A stretch of 64,000 bases of DNA, taken from Cornus controversa. Lineage: Eukaryota; Streptophyta; Magnoliopsida; Cornales; Cornaceae. Each line of letters starts with the position of its first letter. The first letter of the stretch is position 1. The notes beneath the pieces are model-generated. The model saw nothing but the letters and a program-made list of their open reading frames with translations, had not been told where the DNA came from and made no database searches. The translations under genes were made by a program, and so were the position numbers. Below are positions 1-12,046 of this stretch, piece by piece. The stretch covers positions 82,983,033 through 83,047,032 of the forward strand of contig CM048845.1 of assembly GCA_026545225.1 (NCBI GenBank), in the 5' to 3' direction.

Positions 1-2381
1 ACACACAGATCTTAAACAGCGGCCTACACCACAATGTGGTATGTACGGCATTACTCTCCCTATTGTTTAACAATCTATTTAAGGATGTAAAACAAAAACC
101 AACTCCTGAAAGGCATAAAACAATGGATTAAGCTCTTAGAAATGTGTATATATCACTTGTTAAGTGAAGTGACCAAACTGAATTTTTCAGAACACAATGC
201 AATTGAAAGTTTGGTATTTCTGAAGTGTCTGTTTTACTTTTCTGTGATGGCGTTTCCATGTTTTAGTTACATGCATAATATGTTATTCTATCAAATTTTG
301 TAACTTCTAGGATTTGATGCAATGCAACATCTTGCCATCTAGCCATGAAAAATCCAATAATCTGGTTGATAATGACAAATTCTTATTACAGGTGGTGCTC
401 CACCTGCCAAAAGCCATCCCCGAGTCAGTACGAAACACCGACCTGCTGAATATGGACCTAAGCATCAGGCAGCTTCAAAACCTGCCTGGCTTTTAGCTCT
501 GGAAATCGTGACAGGAACTATGGTGGGTTCTCTCTTCCTTGTTGCTCTTCTCACTACTCTTCAGAAATGCAAGAGCAAATCTTCTATCATTATCCCTTGG
601 AAGAAATCAGCAAGCGAAAAGGAGCACATGACAATATGCATAGGTTAGCCTCTGTTATATTTGCTCTTTTTTGCGTCCTAAGTTTTTGAAGCTTGTTCTT
701 CGATAATGATTGCAAGTTAATTTTGTTGGGTATTTGCACAGATTCTGAGATGTTGAAGGATGTGTTGAGATACAGCAGACAAGAACTAGAAGTAGCCTGT
801 GAAGATTTTAGTAACATCATTGGTTCCTCTCCAGACAGTCTAGTCTACAAAGGCAACATTAAAGGTGGGCCTGAGATTGCTGTTATTTCCCTTTGCATCA
901 AGGAAGAACACTGGACTGGGTTTCTTGAGCTATATTTTCAGAGAGAGGTAAATAATTATTAGTACTAAACCAAGCTTAATGAATCAGTTATTGCATTTGT
1001 TACTGCAGAGCTTAATAATTTTCAGCTATTGCATGATTCAGGTTTCTGATCTGGCAAGATTAAATCACGAGAATATAGGAAAATTACTTGGGTATTGCAG
1101 AGAGAGCACTCCATTTACAAGGATGCTGGTTTTTGAATATGCATCAAATGGGACACTGTATGAGCACCTCCATTGTAAGTAGATCTTCCTTTATTTAGAA
1201 CAACTGGTTGCTTCAATATGTTCAGTAGGTGAAACCTGAGCTTTCTATTTCAATGCAGATGGAGAAGGATGCCAGTTATCTTGGACCCGGCGAATGAAAA
1301 TCATTGTAGGCATTGCTCGTGGACTAAAGTATCTCCACACAGAAGTTGAGCCACCATTTACCATATCTGAGTTGAATTCTAGTGCTGTATATCTTACAGA
1401 AGATTTTTTGCCCAAGGTACGCCAGAAGCCATATACCAGTATTAGTCTCACTCTGTCAACTTAAACCCAAAAATCTTACCAAGTGGTAGGAAAATTTTAG
1501 TACAGTAATTGAATTGCCTGAAGTAGTCAAAGTACTGGCTGTGCTCCAATAATTTGGAAGTCAGACGTCATTGTCTCAAGAAACTTAGTTGGGTTCTTTG
1601 AACCCTCCCACAGTCTTCCTTTGTGCTTTAAAAAGAATCCAATATGTAACTTTTCTCTTTTTGTTTCTTTTCCTTTTTCCCTTTTTCTCTTTTTCAACCT
1701 TCCTTTCTTTTTAGGATAAACTTCTTTCTTTTACCCATGTTCGTTCTTCAATTGTGGTAGAATCATCAAAATGTACCTCAACAGGCCCCCATACAGGATT
1801 CTAGTATTTCAGGACACTTTTATTTTTGCTGCAGCTTGTTGATTTTGAAAGTTGGAGGACCGTTCTATCAAGATCAGAAAAGAATTCGGACTCCGTCATC
1901 AATCAGGGTGCTATTTGCATTCTTCCGAATTCTCTAGAGAAATGCGACATGGATGTACAAGGAAACATTTCCGCATTCGGTGTACTTCTACTGGAAATAA
2001 TTAGTGGAAGACCTCCATACTGCAAGGACAAAGGGTGTTTAATAGATTGGGTAAGAACTTGGAAACCTTCTAAAATTTGAATAAATGTCAGATTCTCACC
2101 GAGGATACACCAAAAACTTAAATCTTCTTCTGCAGGCTAAGGAATATCTGGAATTGCCGGAAGTAATGTCTTATTTGGTGGATCCTGAGTTGAAACATTT
2201 CAGATATGAAGACCTCAAAGTGATATGTGAGGTGGTGAATCTTTCCATCCATCCAAATCCCACCAACAGGACATCCATGCAGGAATTATGCGAAAAGTTG
2301 GAGAGTGGAATCGACACCTCTGTATCTGCTGAACTTAAAACATCTTCTTTGGCGTGGGCGGAGCTTGCACTTTTATCCTAA
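1..2381 (+). CDS. LRR receptor-like pseudokinase (3' part, At1g63430/At5g41180 type)
   Basis: Partial gene cut off by the window start. I read exons 1-38, 392-643, 742-947, 1042-1174, 1259-1416, 1835-2050 and 2136-2381 (stop TAA 2379-2381); all junctions are GT/AG and keep one frame. The first fragment is the tail of the LRR ectodomain, followed by a Pro-rich juxtamembrane stretch (starts GGAPPAK) and one membrane helix (LLALEIVTGTMVGSLFLVAL). The cytoplasmic part has a kinase fold but no catalytic set: the VAIK lysine is absent (EIAVISLC), the HRD loop is replaced by EPPFTISELNS, and DFG reads DFE. From memory it matches the Arabidopsis At1g63430/At5g41180 subfamily of plasma-membrane LRR receptor-like proteins, which probably signal through partners rather than by phosphorylation. 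The substrate and ligand are unknown. Confidence 0.9.
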
Positions 2382-3293
2382 CAGAGTCGAAGCTAACACA
2401 CTGTAAATAAGAAATATACACCACCTTTTGTTTTCCCTTCAATTACTTGTGTTAATGTATATGTTCATGCGTGACAAATCCTCATCTAATTGTATACCAT
2501 CAGCTGATCAGTAAAGTTCTGTAGTTACTAATAGTAGTTAATACAATGTTGTTGTGCATTTTTTGTACTCTTCCATTGCTATGTTTATGTTTATTAGTGG
2601 TTTTTGGCATTGATGCAATCAAGCACAATGAATTTAATTTTACTTGCTAGAGCCCCCCAGCATCTCCTATAGCTGTTCACTCGAAAATATTATTGGATGA
2701 GAACTACCGCGTGTGATCTCTTTCCCTCCATTAAGCAGTTTAAATAAGAAATTAGGTAATCTAAAACTTCTGAAATTTGTCTTGGATAACTTTGTGCATT
2801 TGGCATTTCCTGTGGGATATTCCAAGGGTAAAAAGCACCCTATTTTCATGTATAGGACTTGCAGGAAAAGGAATTTAGACCCACAAAATAGGGTACGCCT
2901 GAGCCTAAACTAGAGCATTCGGTTCAACAATGCCTTCTACCCTTGAAGTTGGCAAAAAACATCACCAAGTTCTGCCTTCTGCAACCTGTACAGTATAGAT
3001 TTTTACATCTTCTGAATATTCACATTCAAAGCCTTTTTGTGGCCTCAGTGGGCATCTATCTATCAACTTGTGAAACATTGCTCTATTTTGAAAGAGAGGG
3101 AGAGAGTTGAATAAATTACTCCAAAATTGCACTCGGTTTCAAGCAAAATATTTATTATAGCAAACTATAAAGTAAACTCATCCAGCAAAACCACTAGTTT
3201 GGGCTGCCTTTAAGTTTCAAAATCTGGTTTCAAATACAATTAAGTTGAACTATATTTAAAAAAAGAAAAAAAAAAATCAGCTTAAAATACTAT
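2382..3293. other. Intergenic region between convergent genes
   Basis: This stretch holds the 3' untranslated region of the LRR pseudokinase gene (plus strand) and that of NOB1 (minus strand), which end towards each other. It is AT-rich with a short A-run near 3258-3276. I see no convincing gene, repeat or RNA here; the short open frames lack coding features. Confidence 0.6.
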
Positions 3294-6200
3294 CTAGCAC
3301 TTAGAACGAGCATAATGGTTGTCATTAGGGTTCCTCTTTCCACTGAAAACTGCTAATGCTTTCCTTATGGGAGGTTGCAGAGGAGCTCTCTTATCAGTAT
3401 GGTGGCGAAAGATGCTGTCTGAAGCAAAGATGTCATCTCCCTGCAATACCAAGCCTCAATTTTACTTAAAAACAAGATATTTAGATTTATAGAACAGAAT
3501 ACGGGAACAAACTCACAATCAATCCCCCACAGGGGATGAGAACAGAGACCGAGAAAATAAGAGGAAGGAGAATGAGAACTAACCTGCTGTTTACTCTTCT
3601 TTTTCGTTTTGGGGTACAGGAGCCTTTGTGGTAGCTGATCTTCCCGTAAAATGGGGTTCTTGGTGATGGCATCTCTTCCACCTTGGGGTAAAGGCAGTGA
3701 AAACTGCGAACACATGAAAGATTAAGGGCCAATGCAAAGACAGAAAAAATATAGCATGTATTTGAAGAGTAAGTTAAAACTTATAGTATCCAATAGAATT
3801 AAAGAATGTGAGTAACTACAAAATTCATGCTAGATACTCACTTTTGTGCCTCGCAAGGAAATACGTGGCCTACGGGCTGCGAGAAGAATGCCATTTTCAC
3901 CAACTGTGGCAGCTACCTTGCGTAAAGTGCCCCCATTCCCACATACGGGACAAAAAATTCTACCAATTTCAGTGGTCACCTTATAGCAGGCATGGCATTT
4001 TAGTATCCACCTGAAAATATAGATGTCTCATAAATAACGTAATATTTTGTCCATTAATTTTTAAAATACATAACTTGAGAAATACACAGCATCAATAAAT
4101 TCACAATTAAATGGTCAATATAAATGCAGAAGAATATCAAAAGTGCCCATTGGTAAACAGTCAAAGTGACGGCATTATATATATATATATATTATGTCTA
4201 CCTGTGCAGCTGGCGAATCTGCATTCCTCCAGGTGCAAGCAGGCGTAAACCCATCTGCAAAATAACATTCTGCATAGCAAAGTCACTAGTCACACAAGCC
4301 ACACTCGATTCAGACAATGATCTTAGCGTCCAGCTCTGCTCGCTACTATTATCATCAATGTATGATGCATCAACAGTTTCAGTGGTCTGGCTAGATATCT
4401 CCAAATGTTCCAAGCCTTCATTAATTATTTCAACTTTATCTCCTTCAACTGCTAAATTCACATTATCATCAGGCGTAGCTTCCTCCACTGTGGAATTGTT
4501 AGACTCAAGTCCAGTGCATGAAATACTCGGATCTGTCTCTTCTTGAAGAGCCATCAATGATTCTTCTTCAAGTCTCATTTGATTCAATATTGCAGAAAGA
4601 TCTTCACCACTGCTCTTCCCTTCTGCCATCTTATTTTCCTCTGAATTCCCATGAACAACAAGTGCTTTGTTAGAACTTTCATGCACCGGCTGATCTGGGC
4701 CTCTAGTCTCTTCAGGATTGTCATTTTCCATGTTTTCCGCTCCATCTTGCTGACCATTTTCCCCAGATGATGCCTCATACATTTCACGTCTAGCTTTTCT
4801 CCTAAGAAATCTTCTATGGGTACTTCGGCTGACAGCAGGGAGCCAATCACCAGCATAATCTTCAAAAAGTCCCTGAGATGCATCAATTCCATCAGCCACC
4901 ATCTTCTTCCCCTCAATGCTTATCTCTTTTTTCTTTGATGAATATCTCTTAGGCTTCCTAAAACTGTCATCACCATCCTCTTCATTCTTGGATTGAGGTT
5001 CACCTCCATTTCCCATTGAAACATCTTCTGTACTATGATCTTGATCTATAGAGACAGCATTCAATTTCAAGTCCTTCAGTGGGAGGATTCTCGAATTGGG
5101 GTTTGATCTACCCTCAACTTCCTGTTCTAATGCTTCCCACTCTTCCATATTAGGAACATTGGAGCCCCAACCAGGCATGTCCTTCTCAGGCAACCTTTTC
5201 ACATTAACTGTATGGATAGGGGGAGGACTGTCTCTGAGATGTTTAGTTCCATGGATCTGAACCTCCAATGTATAAGTCAAAGCAATGAGCTTGAGATCGA
5301 CATCTGAGAGTGTCTGCAAGTCACCAGTTGCCCTTGCAAAGTTGATAACTGGCAAACCAGGTAGTAACACATAAAAGCTTAAGTGAATTAGTAACAAATG
5401 AAGCAACCAAAACTTCCTTTTCTAATTGCCCAAGCCTGCTTGGTTTGTCACACAGAAAACAGAAACAGAAAACTGTTTTACGAGAACTATAAAAGACAGT
5501 TCTCTGAAAACAGCCCTTTTCTAACCGAGTTTTCAGAAAAGAGTTTTCATAAACTATCAACCAAGCAGATTTTTGGACAGTTTTCTGGTTTTCAGTTATC
5601 AGAAAACTGAACCAAACACATTTTTTAACTAAATTTTCAGAAAACAGTTTTCAGAAATTGCAAGGTTTTCTGATTTTCAGTTCTCAGAAAATAGAAAATT
5701 GTCCATTTTATATATTTTGATCTTCAATAATAAATTATAACCAATCTCTAACTTTGTACAACATTTACACACAAATACATAAACTGCACTTGCAAGTTAT
5801 ATATTAGGAACTATTTAACAATATCCGAGAAACCTTTATTAATTTAAAATTCAATTGGTAGACCATGACAATATAGCTTCTTTTTGCATTATTATTGACA
5901 TAGTATATATATATATATATAGGATAAAAGAATGTTATGGAAAAAAAATAACATTCATAAATGCACAAAGGATATGAAATGAATTATGCAACAAAGGTTC
6001 TTAATAACCAAAATCCGAATCGGGGTCACTAATTATAGTACTTGGATTTCCAGTTCTAACCTAAGTGATAAGCTTCAAGTACATCTTTCCCTGGCAATTT
6101 AATCTCGTGCTTTCTATTGAATGAAACCATTGGAAATAAAGAAATTTTACAACAACCAGATTATTTTTGTCAAGCATAGTTGTCAACTACAGAGAAATTG

Positions 6201-7085
6201 TAGACAATAATGCTGCAACAAATATTATACTCCTCTTTCAACTAGATTTCACTCTATAGCAATGCTTAAAACTACATTCTATATGCAGTGTCTAACCACT
6301 CTATCCAAATGTCCCCTACAACATTGTTTTCATTTCGCATTGCCTCTAAAATGACCAGCTGTCAAAATCAAAAGGGAAAATCTTCTACTGTCAAGCAATT
6401 ACAGTTCAGTACTTCAGTGGAATAGAAAATTTCAGCTTTATATTTAGGTCCAATTTTAATTTTTATGTGATTACTCTTATCTCTAGAATCCAAACATTGT
6501 TTGCCCAGTCATTATGTCAGGTGGAGCTCATTTCGGAAATATATTCAACAATGTTTAGTAAACAAAGATGCTACACACACACTCGCACACACATTCTCGA
6601 TATATCTTGTTTTGGGTTTGTGTTTTCTTTGATTAACTTTCTCAAGTGATGTTAGTTTGTAATTCTTTCGATTTATTTCAATAAGAACCTCTTAAATAGT
6701 TTAAGGAACATAAATAAATAAACACACATATATATACATATAAATGTATGATTGAAGAATAAGGACCTTTCTTGAGGGCTTCAGGGGAGGGTTCCATGGT
6801 ATCAAGAGTGAAGGGAACGAAATTGAGGGTGTGGCGGGACATGGGGTCTCGGACCTCGTCCATGACTTCGGAGACAGAGACGAACTTATCGGCGCATTTG
6901 GTGAGAGTCTGTCCGCCTTGGATGATGGCGTTGGCGTCGATGACAGCGACGGCGATGCCTCTGCTGGATTTGCAGCTTCCGGCGAAAACTCGATCTGCGG
7001 CACTTGCTTGACTGTTGTGATTTGGTGGGGGTTGTTGCTTCGCTATGTTGCTCCAACATGGAGTTGACGACATGACATCCTCCAT
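3294..7085 (-). CDS. NOB1: 20S pre-rRNA endonuclease NOB1 (PIN domain + zinc ribbon)
   Basis: Complete gene read on the minus strand. Exons are 7085-6767, 5348-4202, 4010-3842, 3703-3584 and 3440-3294, summing to 1902 nt (633 aa), all with GT/AG junctions. NOB1 cuts the 20S/18S-A2 precursor at site D to give mature 18S rRNA in the cytoplasm. Residues 44-55 (IAVAVIDANAII) begin the PIN domain with the first catalytic Asp at about 50; the domain continues across the first intron into FARATGDLQTLSDVD. A long acidic, Ser-rich middle follows. Exon 3 encodes the zinc ribbon with CHAC and CPVC near residues 494-514, then a basic segment (LAARRPRISLRGTK). The C-terminus is basic (NDNHYARSKC). The length is close to other plant NOB1 proteins (about 600 aa). 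The start is the first Met of the frame, just below a telo-box promoter. Confidence 0.96.
5436..5568. repeat. MITE-like element in NOB1 intron 1
   Basis: The 133-bp segment starts CTGCTTGGTT and ends with its exact reverse complement AACCAAGCAG, giving a 10-bp perfect terminal inverted repeat. The interior is rich in GAAAACAG/CTGTTTTC tracts that can fold back. Similar tracts continue to about 5720, so more than one copy or a larger element may be present. I found no clear target-site duplication, so the superfamily is open. It lies wholly within the 1.4-kb first intron of NOB1. Confidence 0.5.
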
Positions 7086-7200
7086 GGTTGAGCTCTAGAG
7101 AGAGAGGAGAGAGAAGGGTAGGAGAAAAACCCTAGAAAGGTACTGGAGAGTGTGATACTGATACTGCTCCTTGAACATATTGGTACGACGTCGTAGTGCA
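7086..7200 (-). promoter_or_regulatory. NOB1 leader and promoter with telo-box
   Basis: Directly upstream of the NOB1 start codon lies a GA/CT-rich leader (about 7096-7118) and the motif AAAACCCTAG at 7125-7134. This is the plant telo-box (AAACCCTA), known from promoters of ribosomal-protein and ribosome-biogenesis genes. It fits the NOB1 assignment. The transcription start was not determined. Confidence 0.6.
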
Positions 7201-7272
7201 GTATGATTCTACGGATAAATTTAAATAATATTTTTTTCTAATTTTTTTTATGTCATGAAGTATATATTAGTA

Positions 7273-7659
7273 GGGTAAATTAGTCCGACTTCATTGAAAT
7301 ATTTATGTGGGATTCAACTTTTTAAAGTGGGTTGACTTTACTTCGAGTATGTTTACCGTTAATTCACAATCAACTCCATTAAAATCAATTAACATAAAAA
7401 ATTAAAATGTCAAAACTACTCTTAGTTGCAATAATGCTGGTGTGACATTGATGGAGAATATAATACGTTAATCTTAGTTAAAAGATTAGAAATTAAGGTT
7501 ATTTTTGCACAAAAATTTATAAATTGAAGGTACTTTTGTAATTGTATGAATTTTGTTTAATGGATTATTAGTCTGACAAGGGTGTTAGAGTAATTTTACA
7601 GGAACTTCAATAAGAGAATAATTAAGACAAACCTTAGGGAATGTCAAAGTAATTTATCC
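7273..7659. mobile_element. MULE-type MITE (387 bp)
   Basis: The ends are imperfect inverted repeats: GGGTAAATTAGTCCGACTTC on the left, and GGATAAATTACTTTGACATT as the reverse complement of the right. Flanking 9-mers are ATATTAGTA (7264-7272) and ATATTATTA (7660-7668), 8 of 9 identical, which fits the 9-bp target duplication of Mutator-like elements. There is no coding capacity. It lies in the NOB1 upstream region. Confidence 0.65.
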
Positions 7660-7668
7660 ATATTATTA

Positions 7669-8703
7669 CTACATTTATTCAAAAAATTATGACAAACAAG
7701 CAAGTTGAAATTTGAGATTTATATTGCATTGATACGTTCAAAAGTCATGGTATATTTAACACGCGCATTTGTGAAAAATGTAAATTTATATTTATATGTG
7801 TTTTTTTTGCTTGGAGTTCTCTGTAGAGAGAATCAATATTTTGCTTTTTCTATTTAGTCATGGTATATTTTTTTTTATTAACAAGAAACTAACATGCTCA
7901 TTTGTGAAAGAGTTCTCTTTAGAGATGATCAATATTTTTCTTTTTCTATTTAGCTTTGTTTATTGTTTGGCCAGAAAGTGTAAACTCACGTAATTATTCT
8001 AAATGAGTGTTTTTATTGCATTCCGTGCATAATTTCGCTTTTACGTTCTTCTATTGTCACTTTTTCTATATGACAAGGAATTTACTTCTGCTCTCCTTTG
8101 CGTGACTTGAGGTGTGACATCAATCCTAATTTATCTCTCTCTCTCAAACTATCCAAAGAATGTATTGCAAATTTGCCATCAAAAGCTTGTTTAAGAATTG
8201 AATCATACAATCATCAAATCAAGGTGATTTTAGGTACAATTGATTAACTAAGGGAAAATTATTATTATTATTTAGCTAATGTTGCAAGATTGGAGGTGAA
8301 TTAATGAAAGGGGAGGAGCCAAATTCAGATTTTGGTGGCATGACATCTAGTTTTATTCAAGACATGGAGGAGGACGGCATTCTTAACAGCCATTTAATGA
8401 AACCCCAAAAACTGCAAACTGCAATGAAATATGACAACACACACACACACAGACACAGACACTTGCAAACTGCAATGAAATTGAAGAAGCCACGAAGTTA
8501 CAAAAAGTTTCATAAACGGCATAAAGGTTTAAAAGACCAAAAATTAAGAAAATAAATACATTAGAACCAAGTCATAGAAGGCAAGAAGCAGCAGACAAGG
8601 CCCGAATGATGGAACAATATGTGAAATCTTTGAGTAACCACAGAGCATAAAAAGGGATAGAAAAGGCCCCTGCAGAGTTTGAAGTAATGAGTGGAGCCTT
8701 CCC
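7669..8703. other. Intergenic region downstream of ADF
   Basis: AT-rich DNA with a direct duplication: 'ttctctgtagagagaatcaatatt' style sequence near 7817-7841 recurs near 7913-7936. A (CA)n tract near 8436-8461 is flanked by two copies of 'ctgcaaactgcaatgaaat'. The last 100 or so bases probably form the 3' untranslated region of the ADF gene. No gene is recognised. Confidence 0.5.
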
Positions 8704-10806
8704 TTAGAAGGCTCGCGCTTTCACAATGTCGAGGCTCATCTCACTGGGATCCGTTGCTTGCAGCTCAACTTGAATGCCTTCAAGTTCTCTCTTGAATCGA
8801 TCCTTTGAACTTGCATACAGCATCTTACTCCTCACCCTCGATGTATCAGGAGACCTACACACACACAATATATATATATATATATGCACCACTTACTGTT
8901 GTTACACATTACTCAAATACATGTCATTAGATCAGTTCTGCAAATCAAATTTGGGAACAAGTGGTGGCAAAGAAAGGATAGTGTAACAAAGTGAAAAAGT
9001 TATGTCTTCCTCTTTTCTTTTCATCTTAGGTTTTGCAACCATGATTGTCTATTAGTGACTGCAAATTGCATTGGGGATGAGCTTTTTCTCACTAAACCAC
9101 CAATATTTGAATGGCATAGAGTGAGGCTCTACATGGATGACATTACACTACAAACACCCCATTTCACATCATTAAAACTAACATATATAGCAAGAGCTTG
9201 TTTTTACTGAATGTAACAGAGTCAGGCCATAGTTGTTTGTGTAATAGGTAACATTTTCATATATTATAGATAAAAATATACTCATTTCAAATCACCTTTA
9301 AAGGAAAGTGTGGAAGTTACTGTGATATAATTTCATTTTATATCACCTCTCCCAAAGCGATGGCAAGTGCCCTCACCCAAAACGATGTGTCGCAGGTTCG
9401 AGACTTTGGGAGCGGCCTTTCCAAAAACTATGGTGGTCAAACTTGCCCTAAGATGCCAAAACATATTCAGTTTCACTTTGAACATTACTATTTTATGTGA
9501 ACTGATATGTTGAAGATATCTTCTAGCTCCATGATATCTATATGAACCTAGCAATGTACTTATTATACAAGCATGATTATAGCTTATATATGTATATATA
9601 TACCTTTCCAGAATGATTAGCATTGAAGACTAAGAAATCAGCTTAATTAACTCTTAATGGTGGTGTGTTTGTGTGTAATTTCATACCATGCAATGAAGAA
9701 TATTTTGCTTTTCTGGCAGTTCTCATCGGTTATGAAATCAAAATCATAGACGGCATAGCGGCACTCATTGTCAGGCATGCTGGCGGCGAAATCATCATAG
9801 CTTTCATCAGGATCCCCAAGTTTCTCGACGGTCACCTGTTGAATCTTTTCCTCAATCTTGAACACAATAAATCTGTAATTCCTCTTTGCTTTTAGCTCCA
9901 AGAACTTTAGCTTACAATCATCATGCACTGCCATTCCAGATGCGGCGTTCGCCTACCCAAAAAATCATTAACAATCAATAATCAATAAATTTTAAATTGT
10001 TTAAGCTCAATACTTTAATTGTTGTAACATGTATATTAGGATTAATGTTCTAATTCTAATCACAAAACAACTCAATATGCAGAATATGTATTGAGTGGAT
10101 GTGATCATGCTATATTCATTAAACATAATTTTGAACCACTGCAAAGCAATTTAATTTATAACAAAAAATTTAGTAATTTAATTATTAGAAAAAGTATTAT
10201 GTAATTCGATTCAATTGCCTTAGACAACTTACTCCTCCGTCATTCGATGAGATGGGGCCCAACGCAGGAGGACCTACACCATCCAATGACTGCAAATTCT
10301 TTGAAATCATTCCAACATTGCAAGCATATTGACATGCAATAACAGAGGCAAATTCTCTCTTTCTGATTTTGTTTTGCTTTTAAACAAACAGAGATTTGAG
10401 TGAAATAACTACAGTGCCCACCTTTCTTACAACATTACATCAAGCTATGATTGGGCCCTAATGAAACCAAGGAGCTTAAACTAAAGTTTGTAGAATTCAT
10501 AGGTTTAGACAAAATTATTTAATAATTATATCTTCAAACCTAATTTGACAGCTCAAACCACCTTGCTTTTGAATTTGGAATTTGATTAGCTTAAATAACC
10601 AACATAGACATACATAGTGCATGAAAAATCTATCTAGGAAGAGAGACATTGAGACCAAAACAAAAACCCAAAAATAAATATATAAATTAAAGAAAATTCA
10701 TCACATAGTTCAATGCAGACAGAGATTGTTCAAATACAAAATCAAACGTTTGGTGTCTCCTTTAAATAATCATGAAATTTCTTAATAAAAAAAGTTAACT
10801 TACCAT
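8704..10806 (-). CDS. Actin-depolymerizing factor (ADF/cofilin)
   Basis: Minus-strand gene with a one-codon first exon (ATG, 10806-10804, donor GTAAGTT), exon 2 at 9952-9687 and exon 3 at 8854-8704. Together these give 420 nt, or 139 aa, the usual size of plant ADFs. The N-terminus reads [18 protein letters not shown]; Ser6 is the known regulatory phosphosite of plant ADFs. The ADF-homology domain fills the protein, with the actin-binding helix around [16 protein letters not shown] and C-terminus [11 protein letters not shown] binds and severs F-actin in the cytoplasm. An ATG alone in exon 1 is the known structure of plant ADF genes. A second ATG|GT lies at 10909-10907 and would encode the same protein, so the exact first exon is uncertain although the protein is not. 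Confidence 0.95.
9340..9460 (+). mobile_element. SINE-like element in ADF intron 2
   Basis: The sequence GCGATGGCAAGTGCC (about 9357) resembles a tRNA-type A box, and CAGGTTCGAGACTTTGGGAG (9391-9410) contains a tRNA B-box-like GGTTCGAGAC. The spacing suits a tRNA-derived SINE head, and the 'gggagcggcctttcc' segment after the B box is familiar from dispersed eudicot repeats. It does not fold as an intact tRNA. Element limits are not certain. Confidence 0.5.
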
Positions 10807-10844
10807 TTTGTTTTCACATAATGTTCATTACCAGTTGCACCTGC

Positions 10845-10845
10845 G

Positions 10846-10900
<55 letters not shown>
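10845..10900. repeat. Compound (TA)n-(GA)n microsatellite
   Basis: About nine TA units are followed by about 17 GA units. Read along the ADF transcript it is (CT)n then (TA)n ending TCGCAG, immediately before 'gtgcaactgg'. It is therefore either part of the 5' untranslated region or a tiny 5'-leader intron of about 63 bp (GTACAT...TCGCAG). Confidence 0.85.
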
Positions 10901-10903
<3 letters not shown>

Positions 10904-10909
10904 TACCAT

Positions 10910-12046
10910 GTTGTTCACCAGTGAGGGGAGGGGCCTTGAGAATTGTGAAATGGCGAAGGAAGAGGGTAAGTGGGGCAGAGAGGATAAATGAGAGTTGGGG
11001 GTGTAAAAGAGAGAAAGGAGATCCTTGAATTTTGGGGTGTATTAGAGGTTTCATACATTAAAAAGGAGAATTTGGTGGACAAAATGATGGGTGGGATTTT
11101 TCTGTCCACCGTTAACTCCTTTCGCTGTTTTTTTCTATTTCTGGTTAAATTTTGGTTTGGCAATCCTTTTTTGGAGAAAAGAGATATACATAACATGAAT
11201 CATCTATACAGACTATACACTATTTGGGACATCAGTTTTTCTAGTTTTCTGCCATTTGGCTCCTTCAACTAACGACTAACGTTATAACAGTATCATCAAA
11301 ATAAGTATGGTTTTTTATTTCATCCATTTTTTTCAAGGAAATAATAGATCACAAATTGTTACTCCTGTTATTATTATTATTATTATTATTTTGAATTTTA
11401 ATGTTGTATTGGGGTTAGACTTATAGGTTTTATATTTTATATTGGAATTAGACTCTTTTTCAATAATATCATAACTAACAACTATTTAGACTTTTTGTTT
11501 GTTTTGAAGTAAATTAATTTTTGAAAACTATTTATAAAAATTTTTGGTGTTTGATTACATATTTTTTTTAAAAAAATATTGTACCTGTAAAATATTTTTT
11601 ACTCTAATATTTTTAATATATTAAATAGTTAATTTGGTTGATACAACCACATACTACTTAAAAGTCCTATAAATATTTTTCAAAAAATATTTTAACTGAA
11701 AAATCTTATTTCTAATGCTTTTGCCTCTTGATGATAGTGTACTTGTGAAGGTCCCAATACTTTCAGAGGTCCAAAAGTTACCGATTCTTGTTGGATGTGA
11801 ATTGGCCTGATGGCTTCACGAAAAATAATACATCATGTTCTGAGATACATCACCCACCTATATATATAAATGACGACTTTCAAAAATGAAAGAAAAATAA
11901 TACTATCATATTGTGTATCATTACACATATTTATTAAAAAAAAGTGTTTAAATATTGAAACAAAGTTTGAAGTCAAGGTCATGCTTTTACGTAATGGGCT
12001 TTTGGGTTGGACAATATGCTTCCTTTGCTTATTCAACAAGAATTTT
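10910..12046. other. ADF upstream region and AT-rich intergenic DNA
   Basis: Upstream of the minus-strand ADF gene the first 300 bp are comparatively C/T-rich on the minus strand and probably contain its promoter and leader. Further right lie a TTA/ATT microsatellite (about 11369-11391) and AT-rich sequence without recognisable genes. Confidence 0.5.

Noticed and set aside
6701..7067. Overlapping frames opposite and beside NOB1 exon 1
   Set aside because: They are shadows of the PIN-domain exon, whose frame continues across four spliced exons.
9340..9460. tRNA gene in the ADF intron
   Set aside because: A B-box-like sequence is present but no cloverleaf with an anticodon arm and acceptor stem can be formed.
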